From Pseudomonadota bacterium (GTDB lineage: Bacteria; Pseudomonadota; Alphaproteobacteria; Rhizobiales; Phreatobacteraceae), in NCBI GenBank assembly GCA_023416965.1, contig JAEZGJ010000004.1, positions 1 through 35,491 on the forward strand: a stretch of DNA of 35,491 bases, read 5' to 3'. The translations under genes and the position numbers were made by a program. Shown here piece after piece: positions 1-8,910 of the stretch. The notes under the pieces are model-generated. The model was not told the origin of the DNA and searched no databases. It was given only the letters and a program-made list of their open reading frames with translations. Numbering within the stretch: the first letter of the stretch is position 1; the number at the start of each line of letters is the position of its first letter.

Positions 1-759
1 ATCGAGAGGCCGCAGGTTGTCACCCAGTCGCTGCTCTATCTCGCCGGCGTCTCCGTCAGCTTCGACGGCTTCCGCGCCATCAACAACCTGTCGCTGATCA
101 TCGCCCCCGGCGAGATGCGCGCCATCATCGGACCCAACGGCGCCGGCAAGACGACGATGATGGACATCATCACCGGCAAGACCAGGCCGGACACCGGCGA
201 CGTCATCTTCGACGGCCAGGTCGACCTCACCAGGCTCGACGAGACGGCCATCGCCAATCTCGGCATCGGCCGCAAGTTCCAGAAGCCCACCGTCTTCGAG
301 ATGCACACGGTGGAGGACAATATCGAGATGGCGGTGAAGGCCGACCGCACCGTCTTCGGCACACTCTTCTCCCGCCATTCCGCCGAGATCTGGCGACGGG
401 TGGACGAGCTCCTCGGCATCGTCCGCCTCGGCGACCACCGGAAGCGCCTCGCCGGCGACCTCTCCCACGGGCAGAAGCAATGGCTGGAGATCGGCATGCT
501 GCTGGCCCAGGACCCGAAACTCCTGCTCGTCGACGAGCCGGCCGCCGGCATGACCGACGTGGAGACCGGCGCCACCGCCGATCTCCTCAAGGACATCGCG
601 AAGACCCACTCGGTCGTCGTGGTCGAGCACGACATGGGCTTCATCCGCGAACTCGGCGTGAAGGTCACCTGCCTGCACGAGGGCTCCGTCCTCGCCGAGG
701 GCAGCCTCGACCAGGTCAGTTCCGACGAGCGGGTGATCGAGGTCTATCTTGGGCGGTGA
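1..759 (+). CDS. urtD: Urea ABC transporter ATP-binding protein UrtD (5' end outside window)
   Basis: ATPase subunit of the high-affinity urea importer UrtABCDE, acting at the cytoplasmic face of the inner membrane. The frame is open from base 1, so the start codon lies upstream. The visible 252 residues hold a Walker A motif (GPNGAGKTT, about 130-156), the UrtD-typical RKFQKPTVFE Q-loop region, the signature LSHGQKQWLEIG, Walker B LLLVDEP, and the switch histidine in VVVEHDM. The signature wording and the GKTRPDTG stretch after Walker A fit UrtD better than LivG. The stop is 2 bases before urtE, so the two genes are translationally coupled. urtA, urtB and urtC are expected to the left. In this family transcription is commonly under nitrogen control, but no promoter is visible here. 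Confidence 0.95.
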   Translation: MERPQVVTQSLLYLAGVSVSFDGFRAINNLSLIIAPGEMRAIIGPNGAGKTTMMDIITGKTRPDTGDVIFDGQVDLTRLDETAIANLGIGRKFQKPTVFEMHTVEDNIEMAVKADRTVFGTLFSRHSAEIWRRVDELLGIVRLGDHRKRLAGDLSHGQKQWLEIGMLLAQDPKLLLVDEPAAGMTDVETGATADLLKDIAKTHSVVVVEHDMGFIRELGVKVTCLHEGSVLAEGSLDQVSSDERVIEVYLGR

Positions 760-761
760 CC

Positions 762-1457
762 ATGCTTGAAGTGAAGAACGTCGACCTCCATTACGGCGCC
801 GCCCAGGCGTTGCGCGACGTCTCGGTCGTGGTCGAGCCGGGCAAGGTCACCTGCGTGCTCGGCCGCAACGGCGTCGGCAAGACCTCGCTGATGCGCGCCA
901 TCATCGGCCACCAGCCGATCTCCGCCGGCGAAATCCTGTGGGAAGGGCGCGACATCACCCGCATGCCGCCCTTCGAGCGGGCGCGGCGCGGCATCGCCTA
1001 TGTGCCGCAGGGCCGCGAGATCTTCCCCCTGCTCACGGTGAAGGAGAACCTCGAGACGGGTTTTGCGCCGCTGAGGCGCGCCGACCGCACCATCCCCGAC
1101 GACATCTTCTCGCTCTTCCCCGTCCTCAAGGACATGCTCGGGCGCCGCGGCGGCGACCTCTCGGGGGGCCAGCAGCAGCAGCTCGCCATCGGCCGCGCCC
1201 TCGTCACCCGCCCGAGGCTCATCGTCCTCGACGAGCCGACGGAGGGCATCCAGCCCTCCATCATCAAGGATATCGGCCGCGCCATCGACTACCTGCGCCA
1301 GAAGGGCGACATCGGCATCCTGCTGGTCGAGCAATATCTCGACTTCGCCGAGGCGCTCGGCGACCGCTTCTACGTCATGGAGCGCGGGCGCGTGGTCGTC
1401 GAGGGCCTGAAGGGCGAGGTGGATCGCGACGCCCTGCACCGGAGCATGGCGATCTGA
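762..1457 (+). CDS. urtE: Urea ABC transporter ATP-binding protein UrtE
   Basis: Second ATPase of the urea importer, pairing with UrtD to power the UrtBC permease. It has 231 residues, normal for UrtE. Visible motifs are Walker A GRNGVGKTS, IAYVPQGREIFPLLTV, the signature DLSGGQQQQLAIGRAL, Walker B LIVLDEPTEGIQPS and the switch histidine region replaced by VEQ (LLVEQYLDFA), as is usual in UrtE/LivF. The GREIF and EGIQPSIIK stretches are characteristic of UrtE rather than LivF. The start is the ATG two bases after the urtD stop; a longer in-frame reading beginning at 480 would run through urtD and is not credible. It is the last gene of the urt operon seen here. Confidence 0.95.
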   Translation: MLEVKNVDLHYGAAQALRDVSVVVEPGKVTCVLGRNGVGKTSLMRAIIGHQPISAGEILWEGRDITRMPPFERARRGIAYVPQGREIFPLLTVKENLETGFAPLRRADRTIPDDIFSLFPVLKDMLGRRGGDLSGGQQQQLAIGRALVTRPRLIVLDEPTEGIQPSIIKDIGRAIDYLRQKGDIGILLVEQYLDFAEALGDRFYVMERGRVVVEGLKGEVDRDALHRSMAI

Positions 1458-1546
1458 CGCTTCGTCGCGCCGCCGGCCGATAAGCCCCTTTGCCGATTCA
1501 ATGTCCCCGCCGCATCGTCTATCGTGCGGCGATGGAGAATGCGTAG

Positions 1547-3148
1547 ATGGCTCAGGGTCCCTTCTCGCGCGGCGTCGTCGCCGCGCCTCACGCCGCTGCC
1601 GCCGAGGCCGGTCGCCAGATCCTCGCGGAGGGCGGTAATGCCATCGAGGCGATGATCGCCGCGGCGGCCACTATCGCAGCCGTCTATCCGCACATGACCC
1701 ATGTCGGCGGCGACGGCTTCTGGCTCATCCACCAGCCGAGCCGCCGCGTCCACGGCATCGAGGCCTGCGGCTTCGCCGGCGAGCGCGCGACGCTGAAGTC
1801 CTATCTCCACAAGGGCCATTACGAGATCCCCTCGCGAGGGCCGCTGGCGGCTCTCACCGTACCCGGCGCCGTCGGCGGCTGGCGCCTCGCCAATGCCATG
1901 GCCAAGGCCTCGGGCGGCACCCTGCCGCGGTCGGTCATGCTGGAGCCGGCCATCCGCGCCGCGCGCGAGGGCTACAGGGTCAGTAGTTCCCAGGCGAGCC
2001 TCACCGTCGACAAGCTCTACGAGCTGAAGGACTGCCCCGGCTTCGCCGAGACCTTCCTCGTCGGCGGCAAGCCGCCGGCCGAGGGCACGGTGATGAGACA
2101 GCCGGCCCTCGCCGATTCGCTCGAACACCTCGCCCGCTCCGGCTTCCAGGACGCCTATCGCGGCGACATCGCCCGCGAGCTCGCCCGCGACCTCGAGGAG
2201 ATCGGCTCGCCCGTCACCCGCGCCGACCTGCAGGCCTATTACGCCGTGGAGCGCGCGCCTCTCTCCCTCGCCCATACCCTCGGCACGCTCCACAACATGC
2301 CGCCGCCCACCCAAGGGCTGGCCTCGCTCATGATCCTCGGCATCCTCGACCAGCTGGAGGCGCTGCACGGCCCGGTGCACCCCGACACGGTCGCCTTTGT
2401 CCACCGCATCGTCGAGGCGACCAAGCGCGCCTTCCTGGTCCGCGACCGCTTCGTCACCGACTACGACAGGCTCGACGGCAACCCCCTCGACCATCTGCGC
2501 CCCGAGACGCTGCGGGCGGAGGCGGGCGCCATCGCCCTCGACCGCGCCCTCCCCTGGCCGCACCGCGCGGCCCCCGGCGACACGATCTGGATGGGCGCCG
2601 CCGATTCGGAGGGGCGCGTCGTCTCCTACATCCAGTCCATCTACTGGGAGTTCGGATCGGGCTGCGTGTCGAAATCCACCGGCTTCCTCATGCAGAACCG
2701 CGGTTCGAGCTTCCTCCTCGATCCCACGGCGCTGAACCCGCTGGAGCCCGGCCGCCGGCCCTTCCACACGCTGAACCCGGCCATGGCCCAACTCGCCGAC
2801 GGCCGCGTCTTCGCCTACGGCACCATGGGCGGCGAGGGCCAGCCGCAGACCCAGGCCCAGCTCTTCGAGCGCCATGTCCGGCACGGCATGCCGCTGGAGG
2901 AGGCCCTCGACGCCCCGCGCTGGCTGCTCGGCCGCACCTGGGGCTCCTCCGTCACCAGCCTGCGTTTCGAAAGCCGGTTCGACGAGGACCTGGTGCGCCG
3001 GCTCGGAGCCATGGGCCACCAGACCGCGACCCTCGACGAGGCCTATTCCGACACGATGGGCCATGCCGGGGGCGTCACGCTCCATCCCGACCTGTCGCTC
3101 TCCGGCGCGCACGATCCGCGCGCCGACGGCGGCGCGGCCGGCCTCTAG
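1547..3148 (+). CDS. Gamma-glutamyltransferase-family N-terminal-nucleophile hydrolase, HpxW (oxamate amidohydrolase)-like
   Basis: An Ntn-hydrolase proenzyme of 533 residues, the usual length for the GGT family. Members self-cleave before a threonine that becomes the N-terminal nucleophile of the small subunit. Here that residue is most likely Thr346 in GDTIWMGAAD. The conserved downstream QSIYWEFGSG and HTLNPAMAQLADGR and MGGEGQPQTQAQ blocks are present, as is the N-terminal GGNAIEAMIAAA. There is no signal peptide, unlike periplasmic glutathione-processing GGT. The DTIW context (not TTH) and the APRWLLGRTWG stretch recall HpxW, which splits oxamate into oxalate and ammonia in ureide catabolism. 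This is family-level memory, not a search result. It lies 89 bases after urtE, which suits a role in nitrogen scavenging. GGAG at 1534-1537 supports the ATG at 1547. Confidence 0.82.
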   Translation: MAQGPFSRGVVAAPHAAAAEAGRQILAEGGNAIEAMIAAAATIAAVYPHMTHVGGDGFWLIHQPSRRVHGIEACGFAGERATLKSYLHKGHYEIPSRGPLAALTVPGAVGGWRLANAMAKASGGTLPRSVMLEPAIRAAREGYRVSSSQASLTVDKLYELKDCPGFAETFLVGGKPPAEGTVMRQPALADSLEHLARSGFQDAYRGDIARELARDLEEIGSPVTRADLQAYYAVERAPLSLAHTLGTLHNMPPPTQGLASLMILGILDQLEALHGPVHPDTVAFVHRIVEATKRAFLVRDRFVTDYDRLDGNPLDHLRPETLRAEAGAIALDRALPWPHRAAPGDTIWMGAADSEGRVVSYIQSIYWEFGSGCVSKSTGFLMQNRGSSFLLDPTALNPLEPGRRPFHTLNPAMAQLADGRVFAYGTMGGEGQPQTQAQLFERHVRHGMPLEEALDAPRWLLGRTWGSSVTSLRFESRFDEDLVRRLGAMGHQTATLDEAYSDTMGHAGGVTLHPDLSLSGAHDPRADGGAAGL

Positions 3149-3234
3149 GCACCGCCGCCTTGCCCCCGCGCGCCTCGCATCCCCCCGCCTTTGCGCGTAT
3201 GGTCCGCGCTTTCGAGCGTCACTGAAGACCCGCC

Positions 3235-6048
3235 ATGGATTCCTCGCTTCCCCAAACCCGCGCCGCCCGGCAGGCCGTCAGCCGCGGCCCTCTGGTCGAG
3301 GCCGCCGTGCTCGCCGCCGACCTCGCGGCGATCGCGGTTGCTGCCGGCAAGACCGGCGAGGCCCGGGCCGAGGTCGTCCAGGTGCTGAAGCGCCGGCTGG
3401 CGGAAGCGCGCCGCATCGCCGAGGAGCGGCTCATCGCGACCTCCGACGGGCGGGCCTGCGCCGAGGCGCTGTCGCATTTCCAGGACGACGTGATCCGCGC
3501 CCTGTCCGGCTGGATCATGGACCAGCTCTACCCCTCCGAGAATCCCTCCTCCGGCGAGCGTATGGCCATCGTCGCGACCGGCGGCTACGGCCGCGGCATG
3601 CTGGCGCCGGGTTCCGACATCGACCTCTTGTTCCTGCTTCCCTACAAGCAGACCGCCTGGGGCGAGAGCGTCGCCGAGGCCATGCTCTACTGCCTCTGGG
3701 ACATGGGCCTGAAGGTCGGCCACGCCACCCGGTCCGTCGACGAGTGCATCCGCCAGGCGCGCACCGATTTCACCATCCGCACCGCCCTGCTCGAGGCGCG
3801 CTACATCCTCGGCGACGCCCAGCTCTTCGCCGAACTGGAGAAGCGCTTCGACGCCGAGGTGGTGAGGGACACGGTGCCGGACTTCGTCGCCGCAAAGCTC
3901 GCCGAACGTGACGAGCGCCACCGCAAGACCGGCCAGTCGCGCTATCTCGTGGAGCCCAACGTCAAGGACGGCAAGGGCGGCCTGCGCGACCTCCACACGC
4001 TGTTCTGGATCGCCCGCTACGCCTACCGCGTGAAGACCGACGAGGAACTCGCCAAGAAGGGGGTCTTCACCCGTCGCGAGGCGCAGATGTTCCGCCGCTG
4101 CGAGACCTTCCTGTGGACCGTGCGCTGCCACCTGCACTTCCTCACCGGCCGCTCCGAGGAGCGCCTGTCCTTCGACCTGCAGCGGGAACTGGCGCCGCGC
4201 CTCGGCTATCGCGGCCATAACGGCCTGGTCGATGTCGAGCGCTTCATGAAGCACTATTTCCTCATCGCCAAGGATGTCGGCGACCTCACCGCCATCCTCT
4301 GCGCCGAGCTGGAGGAGCGGCACGAGAAGCCGGCCCCGGTCCTCGACCGCTTCATCGCCCGCCTCCGCCCGAAATCGCGCCGCGGCTTCAAGGAGAGCCC
4401 GGATTTCCAGATCGACCACGACCGCATCACCGTGGCCGATGACGAGGCCTTCGCCCGCGATCCCGTCAATCTCATCCGCATGTTCTGGCTGGCGGACCGC
4501 TACAACCTCGCCTTCCACCCCGACGCGATCCGCCTGCTGACGCGATCGCTGAAGCTCGTCGACGACAAGCTGCGCAACGACCCCGCCGCCAACCAGCTCT
4601 TCCTGTCGATCCTCACCTCGGCCAATACGCCGGAGATCGTGCTCCGCCGCATGAATGAAGCCGGCCTCCTCGGCCGCTTCGTGCCCGATTTCGGCCGCGT
4701 CGTTGCGATGATGCAGTTCAACATGTACCACCACTACACGGTGGACGAGCACCTGCTGCGCTGCATCGGCGTGCTCCACCGCATCGAGCACGACGGCAAG
4801 CCGGAGGACGGCCTCGCCGCCGACCTGGTCAAGACGATCCAGCCGCGCAACCGCGATCTCCTCTATGTCGCCCTGTTCCTGCACGACATCGCCAAGGGCC
4901 GGCCCGAGGACCATTCCACCGCGGGCGCCAAGATCGCGCGCAAGCTCTGCCCGCGATTCGGCCTCAATGCGCTGGAGACCGAGACGGTCGCCTGGCTCGT
5001 CGAGCAGCATCTCGTCATGTCGACCATCGCCCAGTCGCGCGACCTCGCCGAGCGCAAGACGATCGAGACCTTCGCCAATGTCGTGCAGTCGCTGGAGCGG
5101 ATGAAGCTCATGCTCATCCTCACCACCGCCGACATCATGGCGGTGGGGCCGGGGGTATGGAACGGCTGGAAGAGCCAGCTCCTGCGCACGCTCTACTACG
5201 AGACCGAACCGGTGGTCACCGGTGGCTTCTCCGAGGTCAACCGCTCCCGCCGCGTCGAGATCGCCCAGGAGGAGTTCCGCCGTGCCGTGCCGGAGCGCCT
5301 GCCCGCCCTCTCGGGCGATGCGCTGGAGACCTATATCGGCCGCCACTACGCCGCCTACTGGCTGAAGGTCGACCTCGCCACCAAGATCGAGCACGCCCGA
5401 TTCCTGAAGCAGGCGGAGAATGAGGGCCGCTCCCTCGCCACCCGCATCGAGCTCGTGCCGGGCCAGGGCGTCATCCACCTGACCGTGCTCGCCCCCGACC
5501 ACCCGCGCCTGCTCTCCATCATCGCCGGGGCCTGCGCCGCCACCGGCGCCAACATCGTAGGCGCGCAGATCTACACCACCACCGACGGCCTGGCGCTGGA
5601 CACGATCTCCATCACCCGCGCCTTCGACCGCGACGAGGACGAGGAACGCCGCGCCGGACGCATCGCCGATTCCATCGAGAAGGCGCTGCGCGGCGAGATG
5701 AAGGTCGGCGAGGCGGTGGCTGCGGTTGCCAAGAAGTCGCCGGCCCGCCATCGCTCGCGCACCTTCCGCATCGCCCCGGACGTCGCCATCAACAACACCT
5801 GGTCGACGCGCTATACGGTGATCGAGGTCTCCGGCCTCGACCGGCCGGGCCTGCTGCACGACCTGACCTCGGCCCTCTCCCGCCACAGCCTCAACATCGC
5901 CTCCGCCTATGTCGCGACCTTCGGCGAACGCGCCGTGGACGTGTTCTACGTGACCGATCTCATGGGCGCGAAGATCCAGTCGGCCCAGCGCCAGGCGGCG
6001 ATCCGCAAGGTGCTGACGAGCGTCCTGGAGGACGAGCCCGCGCGCTGA
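3235..6048 (+). CDS. glnD: Bifunctional [protein-PII] uridylyltransferase/uridylyl-removing enzyme GlnD
   Basis: The cytoplasmic nitrogen sensor that attaches UMP to PII proteins (GlnB/GlnK) when glutamine is low and removes it when glutamine is high. The 937 residues are a full-length GlnD. Domains in order: nucleotidyltransferase with GGYGRG at 116-121 and the catalytic pair Asp128 and Asp130 (GSDIDLLFL); the conserved VEPNVKDGKGGLRDLHTL block; an HD phosphohydrolase domain with His550-Asp551 (LFLHDIAKGRPEDHS); and two C-terminal ACT domains, starting near 746 and 861, that bind glutamine. The gene follows the HpxW-like gene by 86 bases. It is complete, with no missing catalytic residue that I can see. 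Confidence 0.97.
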   Translation: MDSSLPQTRAARQAVSRGPLVEAAVLAADLAAIAVAAGKTGEARAEVVQVLKRRLAEARRIAEERLIATSDGRACAEALSHFQDDVIRALSGWIMDQLYPSENPSSGERMAIVATGGYGRGMLAPGSDIDLLFLLPYKQTAWGESVAEAMLYCLWDMGLKVGHATRSVDECIRQARTDFTIRTALLEARYILGDAQLFAELEKRFDAEVVRDTVPDFVAAKLAERDERHRKTGQSRYLVEPNVKDGKGGLRDLHTLFWIARYAYRVKTDEELAKKGVFTRREAQMFRRCETFLWTVRCHLHFLTGRSEERLSFDLQRELAPRLGYRGHNGLVDVERFMKHYFLIAKDVGDLTAILCAELEERHEKPAPVLDRFIARLRPKSRRGFKESPDFQIDHDRITVADDEAFARDPVNLIRMFWLADRYNLAFHPDAIRLLTRSLKLVDDKLRNDPAANQLFLSILTSANTPEIVLRRMNEAGLLGRFVPDFGRVVAMMQFNMYHHYTVDEHLLRCIGVLHRIEHDGKPEDGLAADLVKTIQPRNRDLLYVALFLHDIAKGRPEDHSTAGAKIARKLCPRFGLNALETETVAWLVEQHLVMSTIAQSRDLAERKTIETFANVVQSLERMKLMLILTTADIMAVGPGVWNGWKSQLLRTLYYETEPVVTGGFSEVNRSRRVEIAQEEFRRAVPERLPALSGDALETYIGRHYAAYWLKVDLATKIEHARFLKQAENEGRSLATRIELVPGQGVIHLTVLAPDHPRLLSIIAGACAATGANIVGAQIYTTTDGLALDTISITRAFDRDEDEERRAGRIADSIEKALRGEMKVGEAVAAVAKKSPARHRSRTFRIAPDVAINNTWSTRYTVIEVSGLDRPGLLHDLTSALSRHSLNIASAYVATFGERAVDVFYVTDLMGAKIQSAQRQAAIRKVLTSVLEDEPAR

Positions 6049-6248
6049 CCCTCCGAAGAGGACCATGGGCCGGTCTGCAGGAAGGGAGCGCGTCGGGGGG
6101 CGGACCGATGCATTCCGATCCCGACGCTGCCCGTTAACCCTGCCGAACGATGAAGGCGCTCCGCAAAATCGCCTTAACCCCCCCTTCATGGCGCCGGCTT
6201 TACCCCTGAGGAGAGGCATCAGGATACAAGGGGCGGACCGGGCGAGGC

Positions 6249-8447
6249 ATGGCGCGGCGAGGCGGCAAGGGCGAGCGGATCGAACCGAGCTTCGGCACGG
6301 GGCGCGGCGGCGCAGACCTTCGCGCGACGCGCGAGGATCGCCCGTGGGTGCGCGTCGCCGAGCCGCCGAAGCCGCCCAGACCGGCCCGCACCCGTCGCCA
6401 CGAAGCCGACGGGGACGAGGAGCCGCCGGTCGTCCGCGGCCGTCGGCGTGATCGCGCCGAAAAGCCCCGTCGGCGCAAGCGCCGCGGTTTCTTCAGTACG
6501 CTGGTGATCTGGGGCGCGACCCTCTCCATCTGGGGACTGATCGTCGTCGCCGGCATCGTCGCCTGGTATGCCGCCCACCTACCGCCCACCCACACGCTGG
6601 AAGTGCCGCCGCGGCCGCCGAATATCGCCATCCTCGCGGCCGACGGGACCGAACTCGCCAATCGCGGCGACACGGGCGGCGCCGCCATCCAGTTGAAGAG
6701 CCTGCCGAAGCACGTGCCCCAGGCACTGATCGCCATCGAGGACCGGCGGTTCTACTCCCATTTCGGCCTCGACGTCGTCGGCCTCGCCCGCGCCGTCGTC
6801 ACCAACCTCACCAATCGCGGCGTGCAGCAGGGCGGATCGACGCTGAGCCAGCAGCTCGCCAAGAACCTATTCCTGACGCCCGACCGCAATCTCGGCCGCA
6901 AGGTGCAGGAGGCGCTGCTCGCCCTCTGGCTGGAGCACAACTACTCCAAGGACCAGATCCTCGAGCTCTACCTGAACCGCGTCTATTTCGGCGCCGGCGC
7001 CTATGGCATCGAGGCCGCTGCCCGCCGCTACTACGACAAGCCCGCCACCGCCCTGACGCTGCAGGAGGCCGCCGTCATCGCCGGTCTGGTCAAGGCGCCG
7101 TCCCGCCTCGCCCCGACGCGCAACCCGGAAGCCGCCCAGGCCCGCGCCCAGCTCGTGCTCGCGGCCATGGCCGAGCAGGGCTACATCACCGAGGCCCAGG
7201 CGCGCACCGCCCGCTCGAACCCCGCCCAGGCCAGCCGCTCCATTCCCGGCGGCTCGATCAATTATGTCGCCGACTGGATCATGGACCTCATCGACGACTA
7301 TGTCGGCAAGGTCGAGACCGACCTGATGGTGGAGACCACCGTCGTCGGGCCGGTGCAGCAGGCGGCCGAGGCGGCCCTCGTCGAGGCGCTCGCCCGCGGC
7401 GGCCAGCGCTACAATGTCGGTCAGGGCGCGGTCGTCGTTCTCGATCGTGACGGTGCCGTGCGCGCCCTCGTCGGCGGCCGCGACTATGCCCAGAGCCAGT
7501 TCAACCGTGCCGTCGCCGCCCGCCGGCAGCCCGGCTCCGCCTTCAAGCCCTTCGTCTATCTCGCCGCCCTCGAGCGCGGCCTGAACCCCGACACGATGCG
7601 CAACGACGCGCCCGTCGCCGTCGCCGGCTGGCGGCCGGAGAACTACACCCGCGATTATCGCGGCGAGGTCAGCCTGACGACGGCCCTCGCCTCCTCGCTG
7701 AACACGGTCGCCGTCCGCCTCGGCCAGGAGGTCGGCCCGCGCGCCGTGGTGCGCACGGCCCAGAAGCTCGGCATCGGCTCGGCTCTCGCCGCCAATCCCT
7801 CCATCGCCCTCGGCACGTCGGAGGTGAACGTGCTGGAGCTCGTCGGCGCCTATGCCCCCTTCGCCAATGGCGGGACCGGCGTCATTCCCCACGTCATCAC
7901 CCGCATCCGCACCACCAACGGCCGCGTGCTGTTCCAGCGCCAGCCCATGAACAACGGCCAGGTGGTGGAGCCGCGCCACGTCGCCATGATGAATGCGATG
8001 ATGAACCAGACCACCGTTTCCGGCACCGCCCGCACGGTGCGCCTGCCCGGCTGGATCGTCGCCGGCAAGACCGGCACCAGCCAGGAATTCCGTGACGCCT
8101 GGTTCGTCGGCTATACCGGCCGCTTCATCGCCGGCGTCTGGCTCGGCAACGACGACGGCACGCCGACGCGGCGGCTGACCGGCGGTGCCCTGCCGGTCGA
8201 CGTCTGGAACAGGGTCATGGGGGAGGCGCATCGCGGCCAGCCCATCGTCGACCTGCCCGGCAACTGGCGTTCCTATGACGCCCCCGGCCGCATCCTGCCC
8301 GGCGAGGCCATCGATCAGCCCATGACCATGTCCCGCATCGAGCCCGACGGCCAGCGCCGCGGCCCGCCGCCGGCGGAGCCCGAGGACCGCAGCGCCGTCG
8401 TGCGCCCGCAGCAGGGCGCCGGCTTCCTCGACCGGCTGTTCCGCTAG
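6249..8447 (+). CDS. Class A penicillin-binding protein (transglycosylase/transpeptidase, PBP1 family)
   Basis: A bifunctional peptidoglycan synthase of 732 residues that polymerises lipid II and cross-links the strands in the periplasm. About 80 very basic cytoplasmic residues precede one membrane segment (about 84-112, LVIWGATLSIWGLIVVAG). The GT51 domain has the catalytic Glu164 in AIEDRRFYSHFG and the QGGSTLSQQLAKNLFL and ELYLNRVYFG motifs. The transpeptidase domain has Ser430-x-x-Lys433 (PGSAFKPF), an SLN triad and Lys607-Thr-Gly (AGKTGTSQEF). It lacks an obvious OB insertion, so it is shorter than E. coli PBP1a. The frame stays open to the left as far as 6065, but 6249 is the first ATG giving a sensible N terminus. 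The 200 bases between glnD and this gene hold no gene that I can support. Confidence 0.93.
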   Translation: MARRGGKGERIEPSFGTGRGGADLRATREDRPWVRVAEPPKPPRPARTRRHEADGDEEPPVVRGRRRDRAEKPRRRKRRGFFSTLVIWGATLSIWGLIVVAGIVAWYAAHLPPTHTLEVPPRPPNIAILAADGTELANRGDTGGAAIQLKSLPKHVPQALIAIEDRRFYSHFGLDVVGLARAVVTNLTNRGVQQGGSTLSQQLAKNLFLTPDRNLGRKVQEALLALWLEHNYSKDQILELYLNRVYFGAGAYGIEAAARRYYDKPATALTLQEAAVIAGLVKAPSRLAPTRNPEAAQARAQLVLAAMAEQGYITEAQARTARSNPAQASRSIPGGSINYVADWIMDLIDDYVGKVETDLMVETTVVGPVQQAAEAALVEALARGGQRYNVGQGAVVVLDRDGAVRALVGGRDYAQSQFNRAVAARRQPGSAFKPFVYLAALERGLNPDTMRNDAPVAVAGWRPENYTRDYRGEVSLTTALASSLNTVAVRLGQEVGPRAVVRTAQKLGIGSALAANPSIALGTSEVNVLELVGAYAPFANGGTGVIPHVITRIRTTNGRVLFQRQPMNNGQVVEPRHVAMMNAMMNQTTVSGTARTVRLPGWIVAGKTGTSQEFRDAWFVGYTGRFIAGVWLGNDDGTPTRRLTGGALPVDVWNRVMGEAHRGQPIVDLPGNWRSYDAPGRILPGEAIDQPMTMSRIEPDGQRRGPPPAEPEDRSAVVRPQQGAGFLDRLFR

Positions 8448-8474
8448 CGCTCTCGGCTCTTGCGCCGCCGGGCG

Positions 8475-8500
8475 GGAACCCCACATGGAGCCGGTCGGTT
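8475..8500 (+). promoter_or_regulatory. Candidate EcfG (general stress sigma factor) promoter
   Basis: GGAAC at 8475-8479, then 17 bases, then GGTT at 8497-8500. The alphaproteobacterial EcfG consensus is GGAAC-N16/17-CGTT, so only the first and least conserved base of the -10 box differs. The ATG of the small membrane protein is 34 bases downstream, with a good ribosome binding site (GGGAGGAA, about 8519-8526) between. Seen by eye; no expression data. Confidence 0.5.
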
Positions 8501-8533
8501 TCCGACGGGACCACGTGTGGGAGGAACGGCGCG

Positions 8534-8905
8534 ATGACACGGATCGTCTGGTGGGGAGCCCTCGTCGGCGCCGCCTTCTGGTCGGTCTTCTCCCTCGTCG
8601 CCTATGCCGTGGTCGACACGGTGGGCGCCGGGGCGTCGAGCTACGGCACCGTGCCGGGCTTCCCGCCCGAACCCTTCACCTTCGCCTGGATCGCCGCGCG
8701 CGTGCATGGCCTCGGCGTCTCGGCCGTGGCGGTCACCTGGTTCATCGGCATGGCGGTGATCCTCGGGTCGGCCGCGCTGTTCCAGCGCTTCTTCGGCCGC
8801 CGTCGGCCGGCGCTGCCTGCTGCGCCGCGCTCCTGGGGATCGTCCATCCCCGCCCCGCCGCAGGGCGCGTCCCAGACCTCGCGGGAGCGCGTGACCGGGC
8901 GCTGA
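8534..8905 (+). CDS. Small inner-membrane protein of unknown function
   Basis: I do not recognise a family for this 123-residue protein. It has two hydrophobic segments (about 5-28, WWGALVGAAFWSVFSLVAYAVV, and about 62-86, VHGLGVSAVAVTWFIGMAVILG) joined by a Gly/Pro-rich loop, then a basic, Pro/Ser-rich tail of about 35 residues that is probably cytoplasmic. A GGGAGGAA ribosome binding site 8 bases before the ATG supports this start. It follows the penicillin-binding protein by 86 bases on the same strand, and an EcfG-like promoter lies in that gap. A role in the envelope stress response is possible but is inference only. Confidence 0.7.
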   Translation: MTRIVWWGALVGAAFWSVFSLVAYAVVDTVGAGASSYGTVPGFPPEPFTFAWIAARVHGLGVSAVAVTWFIGMAVILGSAALFQRFFGRRRPALPAAPRSWGSSIPAPPQGASQTSRERVTGR

Positions 8906-8910
8906 GCGCC

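Noticed and set aside
1370..3112. 580-codon open frame on the - strand opposite the GGT-fold gene
   Set aside because: Its composition is Gly/Ala/Arg/Glu/Val-rich with no motif, and the + strand gene has full family motifs. Long antisense frames are usual in DNA of this base composition.
3145..6219. 1024-codon open frame on the - strand opposite glnD
   Set aside because: No recognisable domain, low-complexity composition, and glnD explains the whole stretch.
6049..6248. Possible small gene between glnD and the penicillin-binding protein (ATG at 6065)
   Set aside because: The frame runs on into the next gene in a different frame and its product is Arg/Pro-rich with no pattern; TTAA motifs here are single and not spaced as a CtrA site.
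6867..8540. 557-codon open frame on the - strand opposite the penicillin-binding protein
   Set aside because: No motif and biased composition; the + strand has intact catalytic motifs.
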